64,000 bases of DNA from Anaerobacillus sp. CMMVII (GTDB lineage: Bacteria; Bacillota; Bacilli; Bacillales; Anaerobacillaceae). The notes beneath the pieces were generated by a model. It was not told where the DNA came from. It saw only the letters and a program-made list of their open reading frames with translations, and made no database searches. Below are positions 38,124 through 51,666 of the stretch, in pieces. The translations under genes and the position numbers were made by a program. Location of the stretch: NCBI RefSeq assembly GCF_025377685.1, contig NZ_JACEHK010000017.1:248001-312000 (forward strand), written 5' to 3'. Position 1 is the stretch's first letter; every line of letters starts with the position of its first letter.

Positions 38124-39464
38124 ATGAATATGGACTTCGGTTTGTACCAACAACAGTCAATGAAGCTAGTCATGACAAACGAATTGCGCCAAGCAATTTC
38201 CATTTTGCAATATTCAACACACGAATTATTGTCTTTTATTGAAGAGCAACAATTGGAAAATCCTCTACTCGAAGTGAAAGAAAAAATAAATGAAGTTCGA
38301 ACTCGTAAAGAATTTGACGCTGATTATGAAAAAGTAGATGTATGGAAAACCTATGATGGTGAGTATACATCACCACTTGATTATTTAAGCAAAAATGACG
38401 TCAGTCTTCAGGACCATTTATTATCTCAAATTCGCTTCATGCCAATAGCAGCAACTGAAAAAAGGGTGCTAGTTTACCTTATCCATTCATTAGATGAAAA
38501 TGGGTATTTTATAGGAGATATAGAGGAAGTTGCTACACATTTTTCGATTAAAGATGAGATTGCTTTATTTTGCCTAAACGTCTTGCAATCACTCGATCCT
38601 GTAGGGGTCGGCGCGAGATCACTGCAAGAGTGCCTACTTCTTCAATTAAGAAAGCTTGCGAACCGCAATCCCGTTGCTGAACAAATCGTAGAGAATTACT
38701 TGACGATGTTTGCTAATAAAAAATGGAAAGAAATTGCTAAAGAGCTTTCAATTACTCTTGAAGAAATACAGTCTGTCGCAGATCTCATTCAAACTTTACA
38801 GCCTAAACCAGGCTCGATCTATAATGTAGAACCACAAACCTACATTAGTCCCGATGTTTTTATTGAGCTAATCGATGGCAAGTTTTTTATTACGATGAAT
38901 GATTATCTTCTTCCAAATGTTTCGATCAGTCGCCATTATGAAGAGTTACTTCAAAAGGCCACAGATGAACAAGCGCAAAAATATGTTCAGCAAAAGCATC
39001 AACAAATTTTATGGCTATTAAAAAGCATCGATCAACGTCAACAAACCTTACTGAAAGTAACGGAAGCTATCGCCAAATACCAAGAAGATTTCTTTAAATT
39101 TGGTTACGAATATTTAAAGCCTTTAACACTAAAGGAAGTTGCTGCTGACATCGACATGCACGAATCAACCGTTAGCCGCGTCACAACTCAAAAATATGTT
39201 CAAACCCCCCGAGGTTTGTTTGAATTAAAGTATTTCTTTAGTTCCAGCTTAAAAGGTGAGGGTGGAGTTTCAGCATCATCACTCTCAGTAAAAGAACTTA
39301 TAAAGAAAATAGTTGATCAAGAGAATAAGCAAAAACCACTCTCAGATCAAAAAATTGTCTCAATTCTCGAAAATGAGCATTCCATTGAAGTATCACGACG
39401 AACCGTCACAAAATACCGTGAAGAACTACACATCCCATCGTCATCGAAGAGGAAACGATTTTAG
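38124..39464 (+). CDS. rpoN: RNA polymerase sigma-54 factor (SigL)
   Basis: The 446-residue protein has a Gln/Leu-rich activator-interacting region I (residues 1-50, MDFGLYQQQSMKLVMTNELR) and a core-binding middle. The C-terminus has the helix-turn-helix and the RpoN box VSRRTVTKYREEL. It directs transcription of enhancer-dependent genes, often for amino acid and acetoin use in Bacillus. ATG follows GGGGAGG. A perfect cre lies upstream. Confidence 0.95.
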   Translation: MNMDFGLYQQQSMKLVMTNELRQAISILQYSTHELLSFIEEQQLENPLLEVKEKINEVRTRKEFDADYEKVDVWKTYDGEYTSPLDYLSKNDVSLQDHLLSQIRFMPIAATEKRVLVYLIHSLDENGYFIGDIEEVATHFSIKDEIALFCLNVLQSLDPVGVGARSLQECLLLQLRKLANRNPVAEQIVENYLTMFANKKWKEIAKELSITLEEIQSVADLIQTLQPKPGSIYNVEPQTYISPDVFIELIDGKFFITMNDYLLPNVSISRHYEELLQKATDEQAQKYVQQKHQQILWLLKSIDQRQQTLLKVTEAIAKYQEDFFKFGYEYLKPLTLKEVAADIDMHESTVSRVTTQKYVQTPRGLFELKYFFSSSLKGEGGVSASSLSVKELIKKIVDQENKQKPLSDQKIVSILENEHSIEVSRRTVTKYREELHIPSSSKRKRF

Positions 39465-39466
39465 AT

Positions 39467-39553
39467 TTGAGTTGTGAGTGTTGAGTTATGAGTTGCTTTT
39501 AGCAGTGACTACGAAGCAATGCTCTAAAAAAACTATACACTCAAAACTCATCA
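39467..39553. repeat. Heptamer palindrome, element 8 (rpoN-grx)
   Basis: Left arm TTGAGTTGTGAGTGTTGAG, apical ACTACGAAGCAATG, right arm CACTCAAAACTCATCACT. It starts 2 bases after the rpoN stop and ends 18 bases before the next start. Confidence 0.82.
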
Positions 39554-39571
39554 CTGATATATGGAGGTACC

Positions 39572-39808
39572 ATGAAAGTTACGTATTATACAAAGGAAAA
39601 TTGCTCGTTATGCGAGAAAGGGCTGTTAGTATTAGAGGCCATCAAGAAGGATTTCCCTTTAGAGATCGAATTAGTTGATATCTATAAAGACGATGCCCTT
39701 TTAGAAAAGTACCAAATTATGATCCCAGTGGTCGAAATCAACGGAGAAGAAGTAGACTTCGGAATTCTTTCCGAAGCAAAAATCCGATCGTACTTAAAGA
39801 GTTTATAG
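39572..39808 (+). CDS. Glutaredoxin-family protein (DUF836-like)
   Basis: The 78-residue thioredoxin-fold protein begins KVTYYTKENCSLCEKG with a CxxC pair at residues 11-14, and has the cis-proline motif IPVVEINGEEV near residue 50. It may reduce protein thiols or mixed disulfides. Glutaredoxin-like genes next to cggR are common in Bacillaceae. Its stop codon TAG is formed inside heptamer repeat 9. RBS GGAGG lies 5 bases before ATG. Confidence 0.85.
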   Translation: MKVTYYTKENCSLCEKGLLVLEAIKKDFPLEIELVDIYKDDALLEKYQIMIPVVEINGEEVDFGILSEAKIRSYLKSL

Positions 39809-39961
39809 TTTAGAGTGTAGAGTTAAGAGTTCTTGAATGCTGATTCAAGAAGAAGCAAAAGCCCGTACAACTCTACATTCATAAGGGGTTTGAGCTGTCG
39901 GGGGGCAAAGCTCCGGAGCAAGTCTCTCAAGACTCTACACTCTACACTTTAAACTCTACAC
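39800..39961. repeat. Heptamer palindrome, element 9 (grx-cggR)
   Basis: Left arm GAGTTTATAGTTTAGAGTG starts inside the glutaredoxin gene. The middle holds two nested hairpins: CTTGAATGCTGATTCAAG, and AAGCTCCGGAGC near 39921. The right arm is of CTACACT and TTAAACT heptamers. Confidence 0.8.
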
Positions 39962-39964
39962 TAT

Positions 39965-39978
39965 ATAAAGCGCTTTCA
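39965..39978. promoter_or_regulatory. Candidate cre site upstream of cggR
   Basis: ATAAAGCGCTTTCA agrees with the cre consensus in 12 of 14 positions and has the palindromic core AAGCGCTTT. It is 34 bp upstream of the likely -35 box. Confidence 0.45.
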
Positions 39979-40011
39979 ATTGTGACATTTCAAAAAATAG
40001 TGTAAATAGGC

Positions 40012-40040
40012 TTGATATCAAATAAATTCCTTGTTACACT
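40012..40040 (+). promoter_or_regulatory. Candidate SigA-type promoter of cggR-gapA
   Basis: TTGATA and TACACT are 17 bases apart, about 105 bp upstream of the CggR operator. The -10 is imperfect and another promoter closer to the operator cannot be ruled out. Confidence 0.45.
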
Positions 40041-40143
40041 TACATTGTAATAAGGAATTTGTTTTATTTTCCTGGAACTTGGAAAACGATGCTTTCGTGT
40101 AAAATTTGCGAAAGGTTGCGTTTTTCTAATTTTTTAACCCTTA

Positions 40144-40179
40144 TGGGACACAATATGTCTATGAGGGACGTTGTAAGTC
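40144..40179 (+). promoter_or_regulatory. CggR operator
   Basis: The known direct repeat GGGAC-N6-TGTC-N4-GGGAC-N6-TGTC is found as TGGGAC-N6-TGTC-N4-AGGGAC-N6-AGTC, 36 bp before the cggR start. CggR bound here blocks transcription until fructose-1,6-bisphosphate releases it. Confidence 0.88.
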
Positions 40180-40215
40180 CCGAATATACATAGACAAAAC
40201 GATAAGGGGATTATT

Positions 40216-41247
40216 ATGAGGTTATTATTAGACATTCAGAAAAAATTATTACCTGACCTCCTAGAAGTTTTAGGTAGCCGTTTTCGGATCTTACGATTGA
40301 TCCGCTTGATGCAACCGATTGGTCGCAGAAGCTTAGCAACAACTTTAGGAATGTCTGAACGAGTTTTACGTAGTGAAGTGACATTTTTAAAAGAACAGGG
40401 CTTAATCGATATGGCGACATCAGGGATGACGCTAACCGATGAAGGGAAAAGTGTTCTCAGCAAACTAGAGGAAGTCATGAGTGATGTGTTTGACTTGAAA
40501 AATGTTGAGGATGAGCTCAAGCAATGTCTAGGTCTTTCTGAAGTCATTGTGGTACCAGGTGATAGTGATGAGGCTCCTTGGGTCAAAAAGGAAATGGGCC
40601 GTGCTACTGTTCAATTGATGAAACGGCATTTAGCTGGTGAGGAAACGAAAATCGTTGCCTTGACTGGTGGGAGTACCATTGCTTCAGTGGCGGAGATGAT
40701 GACTCCGGATAGTGAAATGAAAGAAACATTATTTGTACCAGCGCGTGGTGGTCTTGGTGAGCAAGTAGAAAATCAAGCCAATACAATTTGCGCGACGATG
40801 GCTACAAAAGCAATGGGACATTATCGTTTGCTGCATGTACCCGATCAACTTAGTTCAGACTCATACTCTTCCCTTATTGAAGAACCGAAGATCAAGGAAA
40901 TTCTTAACTTAATCCGTTCAGCTAGCTTAGTTGTTCACGGAATAGGTGAGGCAAAAACAATGGCAGAGCGTCGAAGTTCTTCGCAGGAGGTTTTACAAAA
41001 TCTTCACGAAAAAGAAGCTGTTGCCGAAGCGTTTGGTTATTATTTTAATAAAAATGGAGATATTATCCATAGAGTCTTAACCATTGGTTTACAGCTAGAA
41101 GATGTCATGCACAGCAAAGTAGTTGTTGCAGTTGCAGGCGGTGCTTCAAAGGCTCAGGCAATTTCTGCATTTTTGAAACAAGAAACAAGCAATATCCTCG
41201 TTACTGACGAAGGTGCAGCTAAAGTATTATTACAACTACATTCATAA
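40216..41247 (+). CDS. cggR: Central glycolytic genes regulator CggR
   Basis: The 343-residue repressor has an N-terminal winged helix (about 25-75, GRRSLATTLGMSERVLRSEV) and a large SorC-type sugar-phosphate domain (VVPGDSDEAPWVKKEMG and VALTGGSTIASVAEMM). It represses its own operon and is released by fructose-1,6-bisphosphate. RBS AAGGGG lies before ATG. The operator is at 40144 and the target operon follows. Confidence 0.95.
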   Translation: MRLLLDIQKKLLPDLLEVLGSRFRILRLIRLMQPIGRRSLATTLGMSERVLRSEVTFLKEQGLIDMATSGMTLTDEGKSVLSKLEEVMSDVFDLKNVEDELKQCLGLSEVIVVPGDSDEAPWVKKEMGRATVQLMKRHLAGEETKIVALTGGSTIASVAEMMTPDSEMKETLFVPARGGLGEQVENQANTICATMATKAMGHYRLLHVPDQLSSDSYSSLIEEPKIKEILNLIRSASLVVHGIGEAKTMAERRSSSQEVLQNLHEKEAVAEAFGYYFNKNGDIIHRVLTIGLQLEDVMHSKVVVAVAGGASKAQAISAFLKQETSNILVTDEGAAKVLLQLHS

Positions 41248-41271
41248 AAAAAATTTTTTAATAAATACTAT

Positions 41272-41355
41272 TAGAGTTAAGAGTGCTGTTTGTAATTAGG
41301 TGATGGCTTAGCATCGAAGCAATACTAAATAACTCAAAACTCAAAACTCAAAACT
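41272..41355. repeat. Heptamer palindrome, element 10 (cggR-gapA)
   Basis: Left arm AGAGTTAAGAGTGCTG, apical TTAGCATCGAAGCAAT, right arm ACTCAAAACTCAAAACTC. It lies where the cggR-gapA transcript is cut by RNase Y in B. subtilis. Confidence 0.8.
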
Positions 41356-41414
41356 AAAAAAAGTTATTTAGAGGGCAAACCCTTTATATATAAAAAAGTT
41401 TCAGCTTAATCTAA

Positions 41415-42437
<1,023 letters not shown>

Positions 42438-42440
42438 GTT

Positions 42441-42570
42441 AGAAAAGCGGAACCGCCTGGTAAGCCAAGCAACATCCCCGAGTTTACATCTTGAGCTTTG
42501 CGACGAGTAATCGCAGGAGCAGGAAAGTGGCTTAAGGAAAATATTTGACCGGAGGGGCTAGGCGGTGAAG
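42441..42570. repeat. Bacillus-type dispersed repeat (gapA-pgk gap)
   Basis: AAAAGCGGAACCGCCTGG at the left pairs with GGGGCTAGGCGGTGAAG at the right. The middle has GCGACGAGTAATCGCAGGAG, shared with MITE copy 2. A partial second right end (CCGGAGGGGCTAGAC) lies at 42616-42630. Similar elements are scattered in many Bacillus genomes. Confidence 0.65.
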
Positions 42571-42690
42571 TTAGACAAAGAAAAGCCCTAACAAGCAAAT
42601 GTATAAATTATTTTGCCGGAGGGGCTAGACAAAGTTCATAATTTGTCTAAAGGGAATTTAATAGCGGTTGTTGAATAATAATAAGTTGGC

Positions 42691-42727
42691 AGAGAGGAGA
42701 AGGGAAACGTGTTTCTCTCTCCTCTTT
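42691..42727 (+). terminator. Long hairpin in the gapA-pgk gap, partial terminator or processing site
   Basis: AGAGAGGAGAAGGGAAAC pairs with GTTTCTCTCTCCTCT with a 2-base loop and is followed by only TTT. It may reduce read-through from gapA to pgk, in line with gapA being the most abundant message. Confidence 0.5.
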
Positions 42728-42739
42728 CCAATGTAATTC

Positions 42740-42841
42740 AGTGTAGAGTGTAAAGTGTAGAGTTGAGAGTTCTGAGGGTTAATGCATCGAAGCCTAGCCC
42801 TCAAGACTTTAAACTTTACACTCTAAACTCTACACTCTACA
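42740..42841. repeat. Heptamer palindrome, element 11 (gapA-pgk)
   Basis: Left arm AGTGTAGAGTGTAAAGTGTA, apical ATGCATCGAAGC, right arm of TTTACAC/TCTAAAC heptamers. It ends 17 bases before pgk. Confidence 0.85.
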
Positions 42842-42858
42842 TAAAAGGAGGGTTCCAC

Positions 42859-44043
42859 ATGAACAAAAAGTCTGTTCGCGATATTGAGGTAAAAGGAAAA
42901 CGTGTATTTTGCCGTGTTGACTTCAACGTTCCAATGAAAAGTAACGAAATAACTGATGATACACGAATTCGTGCAGCTCTTCCGACAATTCAATATCTCA
43001 TCGATCAAGGTGCAAAAGTTATTTTAGCTAGCCACTTAGGTCGTCCAAAAGGCCAAGTGAACGAAGAAATGCGTTTAAATGCTGTTGCAAGTCGCCTTAG
43101 CGAGTTATTAGGAAAGCCAGTTACAAAGACCGATGAAGCTTATGGCGAAGCGGTTGAAAGTGCGATTTCTGCTCTTGGAGAAGGTGATGTCGTTCTACTA
43201 GAAAACGTTCGCTTCTACCCAGGTGAAGAAAAGAATGATCCTGAATTAGCGAAAGCGTTCGCTAGTCTAGCTGACATTTACGTAAATGACGCATTTGGTG
43301 CTGCTCACCGTGCTCATGCTTCTACAGAAGGAATTGCTCATCACATTCCAGCTGTTTCAGGTCTATTAATGGAAAAAGAATTAGAAGTGTTAGGAAAAGC
43401 GTTACTAGATCCTGACCGTCCTTTTACAGCGATCATTGGTGGGGCAAAAGTAAAAGACAAAATCGGTGTGATTGAGAATTTACTAGAAAAAGTAGATAAT
43501 CTCATCATCGGTGGTGGTCTAGCTTATACATTTGTAAAAGCCTTAGGTCATGACGTTGGGAATTCACTTCTTGAAGAAGATAAAATTGATTTAGCGAAAT
43601 CATTTATTGATAAAGCAAAAGAAAAAGGCGTTAATTTGTATATGCCTGAAGACGTTATCGTTGCAGATAAGTTTTCAAATGAGGCAACAACACAAGTCGT
43701 TGATATCGACGCGATTCCAAGTGATTGGGAAGGACTTGATATTGGACCGAAAACAGTCGATACCTTCCGTAAAGTCATCCTAGAATCAAAGCTTGTGATT
43801 TGGAATGGACCAATGGGTGTATTTGAATTATCATCGTTTGAAAATGGTACAAAGTCAGTAGCCGTTGCTTTAGCTGACGCGCAAAATACGTACACTGTCA
43901 TTGGTGGCGGAGATTCAGCTGCAGCAGTTGAAAAATTCGATTTAGCTGAAAATATGGACCACATCTCAACAGGCGGTGGCGCATCATTAGAGTTTATGGA
44001 AGGCAAACAACTTCCAGGCGTAGTAGCGTTGAACGATAAATAA
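42859..44043 (+). CDS. pgk: Phosphoglycerate kinase
   Basis: The 394-residue monomer has the N-terminal substrate motif CRVDFNVPM, the SHLGRPKG and NVRFYPGEE loops, and the C-terminal nucleotide motif [12 protein letters not shown]. It makes ATP from 1,3-bisphosphoglycerate. ATG at 42859 lies behind AAAGGAGGG; the longer frame begins in the heptamer palindrome and is not real. It is part of the cggR-gapA-pgk-tpiA-gpmI-eno operon. Confidence 0.96.
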   Translation: MNKKSVRDIEVKGKRVFCRVDFNVPMKSNEITDDTRIRAALPTIQYLIDQGAKVILASHLGRPKGQVNEEMRLNAVASRLSELLGKPVTKTDEAYGEAVESAISALGEGDVVLLENVRFYPGEEKNDPELAKAFASLADIYVNDAFGAAHRAHASTEGIAHHIPAVSGLLMEKELEVLGKALLDPDRPFTAIIGGAKVKDKIGVIENLLEKVDNLIIGGGLAYTFVKALGHDVGNSLLEEDKIDLAKSFIDKAKEKGVNLYMPEDVIVADKFSNEATTQVVDIDAIPSDWEGLDIGPKTVDTFRKVILESKLVIWNGPMGVFELSSFENGTKSVAVALADAQNTYTVIGGGDSAAAVEKFDLAENMDHISTGGGASLEFMEGKQLPGVVALNDK

Positions 44044-44046
44044 AAC

Positions 44047-46641
<2,595 letters not shown>

Positions 46642-46646
<5 letters not shown>

Positions 46647-46880
46647 AGTTTAAAGTGTAGAGATTAGAGTTGTGGAAGCAGCTCTGGGATGCACTTTAGT
46701 AAGAGTTTAAAGTGTAAAGTGTAGAGTTTAGAGTTGTGAAAGTAACTCTGGGATGCACTTTACTTGAATGAAAAATAACATTATTTATTATAGAGGTAGA
46801 GTCAAGAGGAAAAGTTGTTTGGGAAAAGCTACGAAGCGTTTCTAAACAACTCTACACTCTGAACTCTACACTCTACACTA
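46642..46880. repeat. Heptamer palindrome, compound element 13 (gpmI-eno)
   Basis: Two successive left arms (46642-46676 and 46704-46736) are each followed by a GTTGTGRAAG/CTCTGGGATGCACTTT segment. A third structure with apical AAGCTACGAAGCG and a right arm of CTACACT heptamers then ends 18 bases before eno. It looks like partial tandem copies of a left half. Confidence 0.82.
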
Positions 46881-46898
46881 TAAAAGGAGTGTTTTTAA

Positions 46899-48185
<1,287 letters not shown>

Positions 48186-48191
48186 CTTTTA

Positions 48192-48206
48192 GCAGGAAGG
48201 TCCTGC
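48192..48206 (+). repeat. Small hairpin GCAGGA/TCCTGC after eno
   Basis: 6-bp perfect arms with a 3-base loop, 6 bases after the stop and before the main terminator. It may stabilise the 3' end. Confidence 0.4.
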
Positions 48207-48220
48207 AAAAGTTAGTATAA

Positions 48221-48261
48221 AAAAATGAGCCTCAGATTTAACTCTGGTGGCTCATTTTTTA
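48221..48261 (+). terminator. Intrinsic terminator of the glycolytic operon
   Basis: AAAAATGAGCC pairs with GGCTCATTTTTT, with an inner CAGA/TCTG pair. Confidence 0.9.
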
Positions 48262-48444
48262 TTTTCAAGAGGAAATATTTCCGGGAAATAAATGAAATTA
48301 AGCAATAGATCGCTAAAAAATACGCAGCAAGTTAAAGCGCAAAAAGTACTGACTTGAAAGTTCTGGTGATGTTAAAGTATGTATAAAGAGAAACTTTATT
48401 CTTGCTGGGAGCGTAAGTGCTAGTAACAGAAAGGAGGAATTAAA

Positions 48445-48588
48445 ATGGATGTACTTTTATTAATTGTAATTTTTGCTGGTATTTTTGCAATATATGATGC
48501 AATAAGAAAAGTTAACAATAATATCCTTGTTCAGACCGAGGAGCTTAAAAAAATACGTGAACAATTGGAGGAAAACAGTAAAAAGTAG
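48445..48588 (+). CDS. 47-residue single-pass membrane protein, unknown
   Basis: ATG lies 6 bases after AAGGAGGAAT. The product has one transmembrane helix (about residues 3-20), then a charged, probably coiled-coil tail (ILVQTEELKKIREQLEENSK). This shape is common for small Bacillus membrane proteins, and I do not recognise a named family. The next small membrane gene follows 59 bp later with its own RBS. Confidence 0.7.
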   Translation: MDVLLLIVIFAGIFAIYDAIRKVNNNILVQTEELKKIREQLEENSKK

Positions 48589-48647
48589 ATTTTACTGTTG
48601 AACGAACTGATTAATCAAACTTAAGAGTAATTTGGGGAGGATCAGAA

Positions 48648-48863
48648 ATGGACGATTGGACAATTTTGATTATGCTTTTCCTTATAGGTGGGTTAACTGA
48701 ATTTATTACTTCAAAATATATTGAAAATCAAAAAACAAGAAATTATATATCACTTTTAGTGTGGTTAGGAATAGCACTTACCTTTATTATACTGTGGTTA
48801 GTGGATGATATATCCTATTGGGGATTACTCAGCTGGGTTGAAGAAAAAACTTTAGGCGACTAA
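48648..48863 (+). CDS. 71-residue membrane protein with two TM helices, unknown
   Basis: RBS GGGGAGGA lies 7 bases before ATG. Two hydrophobic helices (about residues 5-20 and 33-52) are joined by a short charged loop (TSKYIENQKTRN). It follows another small membrane protein in the same direction, so they may be co-transcribed. No family recognised. Confidence 0.65.
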   Translation: MDDWTILIMLFLIGGLTEFITSKYIENQKTRNYISLLVWLGIALTFIILWLVDDISYWGLLSWVEEKTLGD

Positions 48864-48920
48864 TCGGTCTAAATATGTATTTATACAGTAGTTTTCCTCA
48901 CCCAGAATAACTTAGCTATT

Positions 48921-49326
48921 TTACCAACCATTCTTCTTATATTCTAGTAACTGTATTTTATTGTTACTATATAGTCTGAACTTCAAAACATCATGACCTA
49001 GCTCCCTTTTGGTATCGTGAGAAATTATATAAAACTGTACAATAAACTCGGCACCATTATCCCAATTACGAGTTAATTCAATATGTTTTCTTGCATCTAC
49101 TTTATGACCAAAATTCTCATCTAAACCGTATTGCTGACTGATTGCAGTTAATATTGGTTCTGAAAATAGTTGCCATAAAAAATCAGGGAAATGTTCATTT
49201 AATAGTTTCGTATGTTCCTCTAAAAATTCAATTTCTTGATTTAATCTTATTTTAGTCTGTTCGCTACTCCAAACATACCATCCAAATAAAATAACAATGA
49301 CCAAGCTTACAAACTGTTTTTTTCAT
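48921..49326 (-). CDS. Membrane-anchored protein of unknown function, frame broken at the A7 run near its start
   Basis: The main frame gives about 127 residues: a hydrophobic N-terminus, then a soluble part (EFLEEHTKLLNEHFPDF, ARKHIELTRNWDNGAEFIVQ). In this frame only a TTG at 49304 without an RBS is available. An ATG at 49326 has a perfect GGGGG RBS but runs into the wrong frame after an A7 run at 49317-49323. With A6 it reads MKKQFVSLVIVILFGWYVW and joins the main frame, giving about 134 residues with a signal anchor. No family recognised. Confidence 0.6.
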
Positions 49327-49520
49327 TTGAATCCCCCTTTTTTGTAATGGTATGTCCAAATCCTCTTAGTTATGATTAATCACTACAGAGAGTACAAAAG
49401 AATTGTTCAGGGTTTATTTGATAAATTAAATTTTACATTTCTTTGAAGTGAGTAGGGCTATAATATTAAATTTGTTTTATAATACTGATAACGAAAACCT
49501 TTAAAGGGAGGAATGATTAA

Positions 49521-49703
49521 ATGAGTACAAAAGAGGAAGTAATAAATTTAATTAAGGACCTACAGGAGAATGCAACTATTGAAGATATAATGAGGGAGCT
49601 TTATGTAAGATTAAGGATTGAAAAAGGTATTCAAGAATTAGATGCAGGAAAAGTGGTTTCTCATGATAAAGTAAAGGAGAAATTAGGGGAATGGTTGAAA
49701 TAA
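49521..49703 (+). CDS. Antitoxin of a ParE/RelE-type toxin-antitoxin pair
   Basis: The 60-residue acidic/basic helical protein contains MSTKEEVINLIKDLQENA, TIEDIMRELYVRLRIEKGI and an ending KVKEKLGEWLK. Small antitoxins of this kind (addiction module component) pair with ParE-like toxins. RBS AAGGGAGGAATG lies 6 bases before ATG. The toxin gene overlaps its end by 13 bases. No separate DNA-binding motif is evident. Confidence 0.72.
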   Translation: MSTKEEVINLIKDLQENATIEDIMRELYVRLRIEKGIQELDAGKVVSHDKVKEKLGEWLK

Positions 49704-49983
49704 GATGGGCAGAAACTGCTGTAAGAGATTTAGATCAAATATGTACTTATATAGCTGGAGACTCTGAGAATATGCAAGGATGTTTGCTAGAAAAATAATT
49801 GATACAATTGAAACAACTGCTGCATTTCCTTACTCCGGGAGAAGTGTTCCAGAAATGAAAGACGAAATGATCAGAGAAAAAGTCTTAGCCAATTATAGAA
49901 TAATATATCGTATTAATAACAATTCAGTTGAAGTAGTTCGAATCATTCATAATGCCAGAAGTATTATAGATACAAACCATTAA
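49691..49983 (+). CDS. ParE/RelE-family toxin, frame broken near 49771-49776
   Basis: The start MVEIRWAETAVRDLDQICTY and the end RSVPEMKDEMIREKVLANYR and VVRIIHNARSIID are typical of ParE/RelE toxins (97 residues in total). The first part stops at a TAA near 49799. One extra T in GAGAATATG (about 49771) would give SENYARMFARKIID and restore the frame. Either the toxin has been inactivated or this is a sequencing error. It overlaps the antitoxin gene by 13 bases. Confidence 0.75.
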
Positions 49984-50042
49984 ACATCATGCAGTGTGAA
50001 TTAAACAATTGCGGAAGAATACTGGATTGAATAAGCAGATAT

Positions 50043-50082
50043 AAAAAAATGTCTTAGTTCACTTTGAACTAAGACATTTTTT
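50043..50082. terminator. Bidirectional terminator between the toxin and cstA genes
   Basis: AAAAAATGTCTTAGTTCA pairs perfectly with TGAACTAAGACATTTTTT across a 3-base loop. Confidence 0.92.
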
Positions 50083-50088
50083 ACTTAT

Positions 50089-51531
50089 TTAAGCTGCTTT
50101 CTTCTCGTCAGCGTCTAACTTAAAGTTCGCTACTTGACGGTTTAGCTTTACTTTATAAGCGAATAGTACAAGGACAACAACGGTTGCTACAGTAGCAGCT
50201 ACATAAGATGTTGTCATCGGTAATCCAAAACCGATTGGTGCATTAAAGATGAAGGTAAAGGCTACCATTGTCATAAAGATTGCCGGTATAGTGGCTACCC
50301 AGTGCATTTTGTATTGAATAGCTAAATACATCGCTCCGACAAACAAGGCAATCGCACTAATTGCTGCATTTGTCACTCCGAAGTATCTCCAAAGAAGCGT
50401 GAAGTCCATTTTTGTTAGAGCAAATGCAACAGCGAATAATGGTAAGGCAATCCAAAGACGGTTTGTAATTTTAATTTGTGATACGTTAATATACTCAGCA
50501 ATGATCATACGCGCAGAACGGAAGGCTGTGTCGCCTGATGTAATTGGAAGGACGATAACACCAAGAACTGCTAATGTTCCACCGATTGCACCTAATAAAG
50601 TGAATGATACTTCACTTACAACAAGACCAGCGCCACCTGTTTTAATTAACTCGCTTAAGTCAGTTCCGTAGAAAAGACTCATCGCTGCTGCTGCCCAAAT
50701 CATTGCGATAATTCCTTCAACAATCATCATGCCGTAGAATACTTTACGACCATTTCTTTCGTTTTGTAACGTTCTAGAGATAATCGGTGATTGTGTAGCA
50801 TGGAAACCAGAAATCGCTCCACAAGCAATGGTAATCATTAAAATTGGGAAAACAGCTGCTCCAGCTGGGTGCATATTTTGTAATGTTAATTCAGGGATTG
50901 GAGCCCCTGTAAATACAAGCATTCCACCAATTCCAATTGCACTAATTAGTAATAGCGCACCTAAAACTGGATAAATTCGACCGATAATTTTATCAACAGG
51001 AAGCATTGTAGCAAGAATATAGTAAACAAAAATAATTGCTGTAATCACGCCTAATGCCATCCAGCCATTCATCACGTTATATAAAAGACCAGCTGGTGCG
51101 GTAACGAACACAGTACCAACAAGAAGTAAAAGAAGAACTGCGACGAAATTTACCACGTGCTTCATCGTTTTTCCTAAAAATTGTCCAGCAAGTTGTGGTA
51201 AGTGGGCGCCATTATTTCTAATCGAAATCATACCCGTTAGGTAGTCATGGACAGCTCCGGCAAAAATTGCACCTGCCACAATCCAAATGAAAGCGACTGG
51301 GCCATATAAAGCACCCATGATCGGTCCAAAAATAGGGCCGACACCTGCAATGTTCAATAACTGAATTAATGAGTTTCGATTTGTTCCCATCGGAATGTAA
51401 TCGACACCGTCTTTCATACTGTAAGCTGGCGTTTGCCTAGCTTCTTTTACTCCAAAAATTTTCTCTATTAACTTTCCATACGTAAAATATCCAATGATTA
51501 ATAGGGCGATAGATGCTAAAAATGTAATCAT
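50089..51531 (-). CDS. cstA: CstA-family carbon starvation/pyruvate transporter
   Basis: The 480-residue protein has about 13 transmembrane segments and CstA motifs GVDYIPMGTNRNSLIQL, GPIFGPIMGALYGP and GAISGFHATQSPIISR. It is shorter than the roughly 600-700-residue CstA/BtsT and lacks the C-terminal part. Relatives take up pyruvate or peptides when carbon is scarce. ATG at 51531 is chosen because AGAGGTG lies 8 bases upstream; the frame opens 13 codons earlier, across the cre site. A LytS/LytR-type system is encoded next to it, the same layout as pyruvate-sensing BtsSR with BtsT. Confidence 0.88.
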   Translation of the reverse strand: MITFLASIALLIIGYFTYGKLIEKIFGVKEARQTPAYSMKDGVDYIPMGTNRNSLIQLLNIAGVGPIFGPIMGALYGPVAFIWIVAGAIFAGAVHDYLTGMISIRNNGAHLPQLAGQFLGKTMKHVVNFVAVLLLLLVGTVFVTAPAGLLYNVMNGWMALGVITAIIFVYYILATMLPVDKIIGRIYPVLGALLLISAIGIGGMLVFTGAPIPELTLQNMHPAGAAVFPILMITIACGAISGFHATQSPIISRTLQNERNGRKVFYGMMIVEGIIAMIWAAAAMSLFYGTDLSELIKTGGAGLVVSEVSFTLLGAIGGTLAVLGVIVLPITSGDTAFRSARMIIAEYINVSQIKITNRLWIALPLFAVAFALTKMDFTLLWRYFGVTNAAISAIALFVGAMYLAIQYKMHWVATIPAIFMTMVAFTFIFNAPIGFGLPMTTSYVAATVATVVVLVLFAYKVKLNRQVANFKLDADEKKAA

Positions 51532-51555
51532 TTGAAGAACACCTCTTTCTAATAT

Positions 51556-51574
51556 TGATTGCGCTTTCATTATA
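51556..51574 (-). promoter_or_regulatory. cstA -10 box with adjoining cre site
   Basis: On the minus strand TATAAT is directly joined to TGAAAGCGCAATCA, which fits the cre consensus in 13 of 14 positions. There is no good -35, as expected for an activator-dependent promoter. CcpA bound here would block initiation while glucose is present. Confidence 0.65.
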
Positions 51575-51616
51575 GTACTGATTGCGAAATGAAAGATTAA
51601 AACGTGTTCAACATGT

Positions 51617-51644
51617 AAAAATCGGACATTAACATGTCCGATTT
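51617..51644 (-). terminator. Intrinsic terminator of the two-component operon
   Basis: On the minus strand AAATCGGACATG pairs with CATGTCCGATTT-like arms around TTAA and is followed by a T run. It separates the regulator operon from the cstA promoter. Confidence 0.75.
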
Positions 51645-51666
51645 AGTGTTTAACGTGCATCAGTTT

